A DNA stretch of 64,000 nucleotides from Heliopora coerulea (taxonomy: Eukaryota; Cnidaria; Anthozoa; Scleralcyonacea; Helioporidae): the NCBI GenBank assembly GCA_030142905.1, contig JASJOG010000567.1, forward strand, positions 46,742-110,741. The letters run 5' to 3'. The notes under the pieces are model-generated. The model had not been told where the DNA came from and searched no databases. It saw only the letters and a program-made list of their open reading frames with translations. The position numbers were made by a program, and so were the translations under genes. Below are positions 55,220-64,000 of the stretch, piece after piece; position 1 is the first letter of the stretch; every line of letters begins with the position of its first letter.

Positions 55220-55286
55220 TTTATTTACTAGCAGATAAACGTAATTTGACTATATCATCAACAAGGCTGGTGCAGCGTAGGCAGCG

Positions 55287-55462
55287 GCGCAACAACACAA
55301 CACAAAGAGAGGGATTCTCGCTTTCCACAATCTGAAACAGATAAAAATATTCTATCCTCGACGTTTTGAGCAAAGGCCCTTCGTCTGGAGAGTTAGTAGA
55401 AAGAGAAATAGAATAAACAAACTTGTTGATTATATAGCAAGCTATACAAGCAGTCACGTGAA
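55287..55462 (-). repeat. Penelope-like terminal repeat, minus orientation
   Basis: Reads on the minus strand GCTTGTATAGCTTGCTATAT, then CTCTCCAGACGAAGGGCC, AAAACGTCGAGGATAGAATA and TTTATCTGTTTCAG. It is the inverted partner of 56,916-57,090. The CAGACGAAGGGCC...AAAACGTC part is a degraded hammerhead core. Confidence 0.8.
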
Positions 55463-55686
55463 ACAAAATTAACCAATGACAGAAACGTAACCACAACAAA
55501 ATGAAAACTTATTCAATATTGAGCCCTCACATAGCAACAAGCCCGATAGTAAGGGGATATGCCTGCATGCAGGCTGAACATAAAACAAGTGAGAGCACAG
55601 TAGAAAATTAAAGACAACAAATAGCATAGAAAAGTAATACAAAATACTGCGAATGTCTGCAGAGGCAGGCATTCACATATGAGGAC

Positions 55687-56914
55687 CTAAATGAAAGAAA
55701 AACGTCCATTAAGGCCGTGGGGATGGAGAGTACCAAGTTTGTAAATGAGATGCTGTCCTTGTTTCTTGCGGGTATCATTCGCACCAGTGATGGAGAGGAT
55801 GGCACAAACTTTTATGTCAGAAATGGAGTGGTTGGCACTGTTGAAATGCCAGGCGACAGGTTTGTTGCACTCATTGTTTTTTATATCACGCAGATGTTCA
55901 GCAAATCTGTCACCTAAACGTCTTCCCGTTTCTCCAATATAGAGTTTACCACATTTACAGCAGGAAATGCAGTAAATTAGGTTGGAGGAAACGCATGAAA
56001 AGCTGTACTTGATTTCAAACTTTCATTTTGGGGTCAAAATAGAGGTAGTGGGATTAAAGTGCTTGCAAGTCTTGCACACACGACTAAGACAATAAGAAGT
56101 GCCAGTGGGTGACACCTGGTCTTGTCGAAGTGGACGGTGTACTAGGGTTTCTCGAATGTTTTTGCTATGTCGAAAAGATACTAAGGGGTAATTGGAGAAA
56201 ATGAAAGATGTTTCAGAGTCATTTTTAAGTATTTCAAAATTCCGGAAAATGACATCTCTTACCTTAAAATTAAATGGATGGAAAGTTAAAACCAGTAGTA
56301 CTTTTTTGTTGTTGGAAATGTTAGTGGGGGGTTCTCCTATGGTGTTGGAACGGGAAGTGTTGGTGGCCTTTTGAAAGGCAGTGTCTAAAAGATGAGAAGG
56401 ATACCCACGCTTAACAAAAAAGCTTCTCATTTCCATAGCTTTGGCAATGAAGTCATCATCTTCACTGCAAAGGCGGCGTAGACGAAGAAACTAAGAGTAA
56501 GGAATGGAAGTTTTAGTGTGTCTTGGGTGACAGGAAGAGAAGAGGAGGTAGCTGTGTGAGTCTGTAGGCTTGTAATAGACATATGTGCTCAGCCCATTGC
56601 CATTTATGGATACAAGAATATCCAAGAATGACACACTAGTCTCACTGATCTCCCATGTGGATTGGAGCGCTGGATGGAAATTATTAGCAAAGTTAATGAA
56701 GCAATCCAGTTCAATACGCGAACATGATGCAGTGCCAAGGCAGTCATCAATGAACCGACCATAGTAATTAGGTAATGGACCAGTGTAGCATTTAAAGATT
56801 TGTTTTTCCACATAATTAACAAACAAGTTGGCATAGTTAGGGCCCATTTTGGTTTCCATGGCAACACCACTTATTTGCTGGTAATGTTTACCATCAAAAG
56901 AAAAATTATTGAGG
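55687..56914 (-). pseudogene. Penelope-like element 3: reverse transcriptase C-terminal part and GIY-YIG endonuclease
   Basis: On the minus strand the copy begins inside reverse transcriptase (HYQQISGVAMETKMGPNYAN), with the catalytic GRFIDDCLGT and SFLDILVSINGNGLST. A frame break follows near 56,460-56,490, then a spacer frame (56,436-56,023). A one-base shift near 56,010 leads into an intact GIY-YIG module: CISCCKCGKLYIGETGRRLG, then DRFAEHLRDIKNN, WHFNSANHSISDIKV, and a stop at 55,687. The CX2C-type Cys pair before KLYIGET and the Arg/His/Glu positions are retained. 5' truncation and two frameshifts make it dead. The inverted terminal repeats on both sides are characteristic of Penelope insertions. 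Confidence 0.85.
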
Positions 56915-56915
56915 G

Positions 56916-57090
56916 TGACTGCTTGTATAGCTTGCTATATAAGCAACAAGTTTGTTTATTCTATTTCTCTTTCTACCAACTCTCCAGGCGAAGGGCCTTT
57001 GCTCGAAACGTCGAAGATAGAATATTTTTATCTGTTTCAGTTTGTGGCAAGCGAGAATCCCTCCCTTGGTGTAATACTCACGAAAATCAT
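56916..57090 (+). repeat. Penelope-like terminal repeat, plus orientation, with hammerhead-like core
   Basis: Begins GACTGCTTGTATAGCTTGCT and contains CTCCAGGCGAAGGGCCTTTG then CTCGAAACGTCGAAGATAGA. It is directly abutted to the truncated reverse transcriptase, facing the opposite way to the copy at 55.3-55.46 kb. Confidence 0.8.
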
Positions 57091-59466
57091 GCAGTGAAGG
57101 TGGACAGCTTGGGATCCATTTTAAGGTCGAAAATCCGATAAAAATTACGAATTAAATTTTCCATCAGATTACTTTTGCTTAAACCGAGCACTCCGTCATT
57201 TTAAACAACGCAATTTTATATACCAATGATTAACTATTATGATGCATTGAAAACAAACAAACGATAGCAAAAGCACCACTTATTGACCACTAGCACAAGT
57301 TCGTGACGTTATTGGCAACAACCAAATACAAGTTACAATTTGAAAGCAACAAGAAAATGTTCATTTGGACAGTTTTCCCAGAATTAAATCGAATTAAGTC
57401 CAAATCAGAATGATTGTACTGAATATAGGCATCATTTAACTTCTAATAAAATAAATATTTGACGCAATGGTAAAAATTATGTTTCCATAGAATATTAGAA
57501 TCAAGAATATAAACGTATTTAATATTAAGGGAGCCCATCGAGTTAGTGTCACTCGCTTTAAGCCAAGAAGTTAATAAGCGCCCCAAGGCTGTTAATTGAG
57601 GTGATATGGAACATTTTTTCTGTCTTAAATGCTTACTATTCACAATTTCGTCAAAATGGTGGCCATTTTCAAATCTCCTTTTCATGTATCTTATATCCGC
57701 TAGCGTATAATCCAATCAAAGTGCACAATTCATCATTCAGTCTCATGTCAATCTCCTTGGTGTTTTTGCAGTCATCTTCAGGCCGCCTATTTCAATTATT
57801 CACTATCTATCAACTGTCTGTTTGTAGGACAAGCCATGCCGTCCAAATTTCGTACATTCTTTATTCAGTAAGCATCCATATTTCGGATACCCGCATTACT
57901 GACTCTATTCACTTGGAAGCGAATATTCGGGTTACCTAATCGTAAACCTTAAATGAATATATGAAATGAAGCCGAATACCGAATACTCGGAATTCGGTGG
58001 AAACTTCATGTGGTGGGGCAATGAGATGGGCCCGAAGGTGTATTTGTACCACCAAAGAAATGTTTGGACCTCATATTTCTTCCTTCCAAAAACTAAAATC
58101 TTGGCTATAAATACTGGGACAACACCATAAAATATACACACTTTTGACACAAACCCACATTCCTTAATTCAATGTTGCAAGTGTTTCGTCAATTTTTCAC
58201 TTTGCTTATGATACAGCCAGCATCATCTTATACGGCGAAACGAAATAACATTAATGGAACAGGGAGAGGGGGAGGAGCGATTGATTTTCCCTCCTTCATC
58301 TTTTGCACGGTTAGTAGGAAGTCATTTGCAATGCTGTCCCAGTCATTATTTGTCAGGATTGTCTGAATTAAAGAGTTCACTGAAAACGGTCGTAAATCCT
58401 TTCTTCTTCAATGAATTTTGTTCTCCGTCATCGTGCCGGTCAATTATTCATCGGCCTAATGCAATTGCATGCGTATAACGCAAATATGCTGACGCTAATT
58501 GTTCCATTTCTCTTTTAATTTACCAATTACTGGTCATCCGTAATTAATAATTAATTTATTGTAAGACAGAAAGAGTAGTGGTGAGGAGACAGAGAAACTG
58601 GTACGTTGACCTCTACTCTTCTAGTTTTTCGGACATTTCTCACTCCCGCCGCTATGTAAACATTGTGTTTAGCAAGGACTTTCATTCAGGATAAGGGAGA
58701 AATGTTGAAAATCTGATATATCAGGCCTCGGATGCTACGACAATAAAAGCGAATACAAGATATAAACTCGATAAACTTAATGGACCTTTAAATTTTAAAC
58801 GTGAAGCGAAAAGGCCACGGAAATTTTCGTTAAACATAGTGAGAAATGTGACTGAGAAATGTGAGTGAGAAATGTGACTGAGTGCAGTGCTTAAGCGGCG
58901 TACGCGTATACGGTCCATCATTACAAATGCCGGAAACTCTTATTGTGGCGGATAAAAACAGTCGTCGTTAACGAAAACGATACAGGCTTTTAACATCTAC
59001 GTAGCCGTTTTTCTACGTTTTGACTGCATTATGACAAAAAATAGGTTTTGCGGTTACTGCTGGAGTGAAAATACAGCTAATGTTATTAAATGTATGTGCA
59101 AACTGTGGTATTGAACGTGTAAAATCTGTATTTATTAGATAACGGAACTAGTTTGCGAGCTCTGATTGCTTAGTACATGTGTTTAGATAAGAATATCCAA
59201 ATACGGAAAATTTCCTGCCTAACGTGTAGTGAAATTTGTTTCGCACGTCCGGTCTCATTATTTTATAAAAGATACATGTAACGGCTTTTAAAAAACACGC
59301 TGGTTTTTCTTCTTTGTCACTGGGCAGAAATGGCTTTGCCTTGTTGATGGGTTCGATGTTCACAAGCTATGCTCTGATTGGCTGTTGATGATTTTCGGGA
59401 GAGTTGCTTACTTCATCATTGTGTTTTTTAAGTTAACTGTTCTTCATCTGTTGTTATTTTATAAAA
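57091..59466. other. No gene recognised
   Basis: Several 60-110-codon frames on both strands without family motifs. A patch of GAGAAATGTGA repeats at 58,838-58,880 (three short units) is the only visible structure. Confidence 0.35.
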
Positions 59467-59468
59467 GA

Positions 59469-59646
59469 TATACCTGGTGGATTCCCTTGTTTGGATACTG
59501 TGATCCAAACACTTGGGATGTTGCTTGACTTTGGAAAAGCTTAAAACACTCGCCAAGCGGCTCATGTCTTTTTACGCTTTTCTCAAGTCTCGCAACATCC
59601 CGCATGTTTGGATCGTAGTATCCAAGCACGGGAATCCACTTGGTAT
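59469..59646. mobile_element. Foldback MITE with ~70-bp arms
   Basis: The left arm TACCTGGTGGATTCCCTTGT, TTGGATACTGTGATCCAAAC, GGGATGTTGC is repeated inverted on the right (TACCAAGTGGATTCCCGTGC, TTGGATACTACGATCCAAAC, GGGATGTTGC). The loop is short, so the whole element can fold into one hairpin. TA or a short AT-rich duplication flanks it. Non-coding. Confidence 0.7.
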
Positions 59647-62480
59647 TTCTTAAACCTCAGTCGCCATTTACGCATGGAAAACGCATTTTCAATGCAAAAC
59701 AAAGAATATTACCACACTGACGTGATATTTTATAGGAATCATGGAAGCTGAATATTCCATAATCCTAATACAGTCAAACCTGTATTAAGTGGACACCCTA
59801 GGGAAGTTGTTTAGTGTCTAATAGAGGTGTCCGCGCAATAGAGATTCTCGTAACCAGACCTCTTGGATACTAATTACAGTTAGACATGGTATACACGCCT
59901 ACGTGTCTACACGATCACTTCCACTGACTTTTACTCAAAACATCTTTACGTATTACGATTGCACAGTTCTTTGCTTTTAAAGTACATGCAAGCGCTTTCA
60001 GTATGAATAATGAGATCAGGGGCGGACTTAGGGTTAGTCAAATAAGGCAGCTCCCTAAGGTAATTTACGACCGATCAAAGCAATTTTGATTCGCGAAACG
60101 AATGTTCGACTCGTTGTCGTCAAAATATCCGTATCTGGTATTCCACTGTCCAGCCAAGGACCATTGGCCTGCATTGCACTAGCGAGTCACTCGCAGTGAG
60201 ATTAACAAACATCGAAATTTCAATCATATTTTATCGGCTCCTCCTGTCTCAGGCGATCAGGCCAGCATTGGTCATAGAATACTCACATGCGAATTATTTT
60301 GCCTAAGTTGGTGCTTGCAACTATCCTTGTGATTGACAGAATTTCTTCGGGTGCCTTTATCATTGGCGGTGATTAGTTTGCCGAAGTTTTGCCTAAGTTT
60401 TACCTAAGCTGTGATTTGCCTGACGGCCTCTGATTCGCTACACTTATTAGTTGGTTCTTTTAACAGAAGTTACCATTGGTGCAGCGGCATTTACTTTGTA
60501 GTTTTTTGCCTAACTTACCGAACTACATCAGTGATATGATTGAAACTTTGTAACATGATTGGACTTGAGCATCGATTTTGCCTAAAATGCTGATTTACAT
60601 ATCCTGCGCTACGTCGGTGTTAACAACACAAGGAATGTCAGGACAGAACATTGAGAATATCTCGAGGCTTCCGCTAACCAACTATAATAATGTTTGACAG
60701 TTTAAAAGGCCACAGCACGCCACTGTATATGACAGCACAAAATTACTTTGAGGCCAAATTTGTATGGAAAACCAATACGTTTTACAAATAAAGGCGCCAC
60801 AACATGTTACCTTCCTTGTGCGACACTTTGTCAAAGAACTATTAGTAATTTAGTACGTATCTCACAACATCTCTAAGGCGACATCGCACTGACGCATGAT
60901 ACTTCACGGTTCCTAACTTGCATGAAACGTAATTTAGATTATTCCCATTATATTTTGATTTCTTTGTAACTTCCTCAAAAAAAAGAAACCGGAGTAAAGG
61001 ACTAAGGAAAAATTAAGCACGGATTTTAAACCCGTGAAAAAAATTTACTCGCAAAATTTAGTCGTGAGCCGCGACAGCACATGTAGCGGTTGGACAAGAT
61101 AACCCAACTCCTACAGAGCGAAAGATGGTGAGTGTGCTCAATCATAATAATTTGAACACAGACAAAGACATACTGGACTACTCAGACAAGCTTCAAAAGT
61201 CTGCAGTTAAAAGTGATCGCACATAAAAGTCGAGGTAGAAATTTTTTTGTAAGTCATAAGTGCACAAGTAGCAGGAACTAATAGATTCTTTTGACTTAAA
61301 TAGGCACACATAATTCTCCACAACTCCTTAAGTACTAAGTGCACAAAATACGTGCAGAAAATAAGGGTACAGAACTCGCGCTACCGTCAACTTTGCCTGG
61401 TTCTTTGCCCTCATCACCGCCATCATCGACACTTGAAATCTGACCATCAGTTTCATCAACCCAACAGTTACAACTTTGATATAATAGTTGATGTTTTTTC
61501 ATTGTTTGAATATTCTGAAAATATAAAACCCCGACCACATCTCACTACGTTGTTTCCGAGGACGTTTAAATACTAATTTTCCTCATCCGCCAAAGAAGAA
61601 GTAAATTTCATTTCTGCTTACAAAATTTTCTTCATAAATGACATGAGATAAAATTTATGAGGCAAATAAGTCTTTTGCCTTTAACTAAATTTTACTCACA
61701 AATAATGCCATGGAAAGCTAGAAGACGAAGGCCCCATACTCTTCGAGGCACAGGATGTGGAAGGAAGCCACATTCACGAACCCTTGCCCTCCCATTTCAG
61801 CTGAGACTTCTCGAAATTTTCCTCGGCAATTATAGTACTACAAAGTTATTCAGTGATTTGTGGAAAACTAGTGAGTTGATTTCCTCTTCTCCTCGGGAAA
61901 AAAATTTAATGAATATTTCCACGGCAGCGGGGGCATCTAATCGCTCATTTGCTTCAAGACATGGCTTATTTCATAATAATACATTTATACCATTTGGTGT
62001 CAAACATTTGTTTATGATGCGTTTCCACAATATTGGCGGCCAGTATATTCATTTTTAGATCACATCGTTTAAAACTTTTGTTAGTGATATTTTCATACCA
62101 CCACCATGTGTCATTTATTCTGGCAAGTATAATGCACAAATTACTTACCGAGCAATCTTACAGTGAATAAGCCAAACGTGGCAGCAGAATAACAAAAGAT
62201 TGGCTTAACGTGGTAACCGATCAACTTTCACTCAGATAAAAATATGCCAAACTGATTTATACCAGTATTTAACTTTGACGAAGTAATTACCGAAAACCGC
62301 TAAAATCTGGAGGTATATCTTCGTAAGTGATTCTTGAAAATTTGACAAGAGCCATCGCCTGCTAGACCATCTCTAACTTAAATATTGTTCTGGGGGTCTG
62401 GTGACTGGTGCTGCGAAAAGGCTGCAGACTCTCACGAAAAATAAGTACGGTAAGTCAACTACTATGGGAACTAGTCTCAC
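59647..62480. other. No gene recognised; one mariner-type end
   Basis: At 59,770 TACAGTCAAACCTGTATTAA followed by GTGGACACCC looks like one end of a mariner-type MITE; its mate was not found. Frames at 61,335-61,538 (minus) and 61,657-62,058 (plus, 133 codons) have no recognised domain. Confidence 0.35.
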
Positions 62481-62525
62481 CTTTATCAGTTCCTTCCGGT
62501 ACGTTTGTATCCAACGGTCTTTCTC
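62481..62525 (-). CDS. Candidate 45-nt mini-exon
   Basis: Bounded on the minus strand by CGTTTTGTAG acceptor and ATAAAG|GTGAGA donor. Open in phase 1-1 as ERPLDTNVPEGTDK, the same phase class as the death-domain gene exons. Function unknown, and the exon is supported only by splice borders and phase. Confidence 0.35.
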
Positions 62526-63172
62526 CTACAAAACGATAAATTAATAACTTTTAAAAATAGGAAACTTTTCTATGTACACAACTTCCCACTAACCTGAAAC
62601 TGGTGACTGCATTGGTCCAATCATATTAGTGTCACAGTTGCTTCGTGGAAGCGGCCATGATTACCGCTGAATATAACCGACATGACCGTGAATAGCATTT
62701 GTTTTGGCAAACCCTTCAGCCAGCCGTAATCTGAATTCAATTAAGACACACCGCTTCTCAATGATCTCACCATACTATAAACAAACGTGGCATGAGACAT
62801 TCCGAGACGCAGGGACACAACTAGGAATTTCGAAAGGCAGGGGTCAGACGTTAGAATCAAGGCATTGTCGAGGCAATTTTGATCATTTCAAGTGAAGTAG
62901 ATCTCTGAGACTTTAGGAAATGAAGGGAAAAAGCTATCGCTTAATAGGCACATATATGATTTCTCACGAAGAGAGTAGGGGTCACAATCCTAAACCTTTC
63001 TCTAAATGCGCCCCTAGAGACGCTATTCTAGGATATCATGAAATGTTGCTTCGCCCCACCGTTTCACATTATCCTGTGTCACAAGCAAAGAAAAGAATCG
63101 ACCGAATACTTACAACATTCAAGGGAGTACGACAGTCGATTCACCAAACGGAAAACATGATCTTAATTTAAC
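62526..63172. other. No gene recognised
   Basis: Two plus-strand frames (62,704-62,895 and 62,920-63,171) have no recognised domains. The second ends just before the hairpin at 63,173. Confidence 0.3.
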
Positions 63173-63224
63173 ATCAATGCCCAGCATAGAATACCTTATC
63201 TCGTATGTTTTGCTGGGCATTGAT
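63173..63224. other. Perfect 14-bp inverted repeat (hairpin)
   Basis: ATCAATGCCCAGCA and TGCTGGGCATTGAT are exact reverse complements separated by 24 bp. The predicted stem is uninterrupted, and a poly-A-rich stretch follows at 63,233. It could be a foldback element core, a structured RNA or a precursor-like hairpin; the sequence alone does not decide. Confidence 0.6.
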
Positions 63225-63463
63225 ATTTATAGTAAAAAAAAAGGAAGGGGATAAATGGAAAGCGTATTCATTTTCAAGTGTTGCCCCAATATTTTTGGCC
63301 ACAATTGTGGAACGTTACGAATGAACCACTATCCTTAAATGAGTGTAAAAAATTCTAAAAATAAACAAAAAATTACAAAGGGATTGTCCACGTGTAAGTG
63401 CCTTAAGTTTTGTAATTGCCAAGGGACAGTTCAATTGACTATTTGGTTTCTTTATACATTTGG

Positions 63464-63828
63464 TCACGATGGTTCAGGTCCATTGGTGTATCTGATGGTC
63501 GGAAAATAACATGATGAACCCCACCAAATCCTTTTGAGAGTAATGTGAGCTGTCAACAAAATGAACCTTTGATGAGACCACATCACAAATCCAAGTTTTA
63601 ATGAAATTGTCAGAAAACATGGCGTTTTTATATCGTTGACACATAAGCAATGCAATTTAAGGGAAACTTCTCGAAAACAATCAGGAGAATGGTCGTCACG
63701 AGTTGTTGAACCAGAAGAGGAAGGAAACGATGATGATTGGAACTTTCCAGAATGCATGTAAATTTTTCGGTAAGGAATATAAATTCCAGAATTCGAATGC
63801 GGCTCATCGAAGGAGTATCCGTAGATTT
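63464..63828 (-). CDS. Candidate 3'-terminal exon, product unknown
   Basis: A TTCTTATTCAG acceptor on the minus strand opens a frame in phase 1 that runs about 121 codons to a TGA. The product starts EIYGYSFDEPHSNSGIYIPY and has a Ser-rich stretch (FQSSSFPSSSGSTTRDDHS). The later part is hydrophobic and composition-wise less convincing, so the true exon may end at an internal donor. No family is recognised. Confidence 0.3.
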
Positions 63829-64000
63829 CTGAATAAGAACATTTTAGTTTAAGGCAGGCAAAGAATCAAAGGCAACCTGTGGTCAATTTGCTGATCCTGA
63901 ATGTTATGACAAGGTTTTAAGTATTGTTTTCAATGACTTTGTTGGTTTAGATGTTCATTATACGGGTAAATATAGGCGATATTTGGACTTGTGTAGTAAG
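63829..64000. other. No feature recognised at the window edge
   Basis: Too short to assign; may be intron of a minus-strand gene extending beyond the window. Confidence 0.3.

Noticed and set aside
61335..61538. Acidic minus-strand frame (VDETDGQISSVDDGGDEGKE) as a linker mini-exon
   Set aside because: Its borders would be TCAAAG and GACG|GTAGCG, both poor, so no exon could be supported.
61657..62058. 133-codon plus-strand frame
   Set aside because: Starts with Met but has no recognised domain; composition and context (AT-rich, no splice or promoter support) do not separate it from chance.
1..64000. CRISPR arrays, bacterial operons, rRNA genes
   Set aside because: No regularly spaced identical repeats with unique spacers, no Shine-Dalgarno-led gene chains and no conserved rRNA words were seen; GT-AG introns show a eukaryotic genome.

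Overview
The window is eukaryotic and most like an anthozoan cnidarian (stony coral or sea anemone). This is an inference from three things. Its genes have GT-AG introns and encode ankyrin, Roc-COR and death domains, as in the large death-domain repertoires of Anthozoa. It is AT-rich and packed with animal-type transposons: Penelope-like elements with GIY-YIG endonucleases and hammerhead-like motifs, CR1/L2-like LINEs, a Gypsy element, tRNA-derived SINEs, hAT, Harbinger and mariner MITEs, and an IS3EU-like element. It also has interstitial TTAGGG-like tracts. No rRNA, tRNA, bacterial operon or CRISPR array was seen.

Host genes, all on the minus strand. The main one runs from about 50.4 kb down to 34.4 kb. 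Six exons with consistent intron phases join into a reading frame of about 1,074 residues: short first exon (50.4 kb), five ankyrin repeats (47.5-48.0 kb), Roc GTPase plus start of COR (36.5-38.4 kb), Cys-rich end of COR (36.0-36.3 kb), a 57-nt mini-exon (35.4 kb) and a terminal death domain (34.4-34.7 kb). This is the DAPK-like order without the kinase. Its 9-kb intron holds a Gypsy element split by a LINE, a decayed hAT transposase, telomere-like repeats and a 315-bp direct duplication. A second locus at 2.5-5.5 kb keeps a terminal death-domain exon and two 57-nt mini-exons in a tandem segmental duplication. A broken death domain lies at 7.1-7.4 kb, and orphan exons are suggested at 33.8, 62.5 and 63.5-63.8 kb.

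The most unusual object is a 3.85-kb DNA transposon at 23,867-27,716. It has 6-bp GAGCTC target duplications, TAT...ATA ends and terminal inverted repeats of about 265 bp. It carries two genes converging from the two inverted repeats: a DDE integrase-like transposase in four exons on the minus strand, and on the plus strand a gene ending in the N-terminal part of an alpha-kinase domain. A 585-bp solo LTR with a 4-bp duplication sits inside the kinase gene; discounting the LTR and one duplication copy leaves one continuous frame. That LTR has a heat-shock element, three AP-1 sites, a CRE and a TATA box. Both element genes are now decayed.

The rest is transposon layers and simple repeats. Penelope-like copies lie at 27.9-30.3, 31.2-32.1, 33.4 and 55.2-57.1 kb. 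A three-level nest (Harbinger containing a mariner MITE containing a second Harbinger MITE) lies at 52.5-54.7 kb. hAT-like MITEs lie at 6.6, 10.4, 11.2 and 12.7 kb. There is a 0.9-kb GAT-type microsatellite at 13.4-14.3 kb and degenerate minisatellites at 17.5-17.9 and 19.9-20.7 kb. Long AT-rich stretches between them show no recognisable gene.
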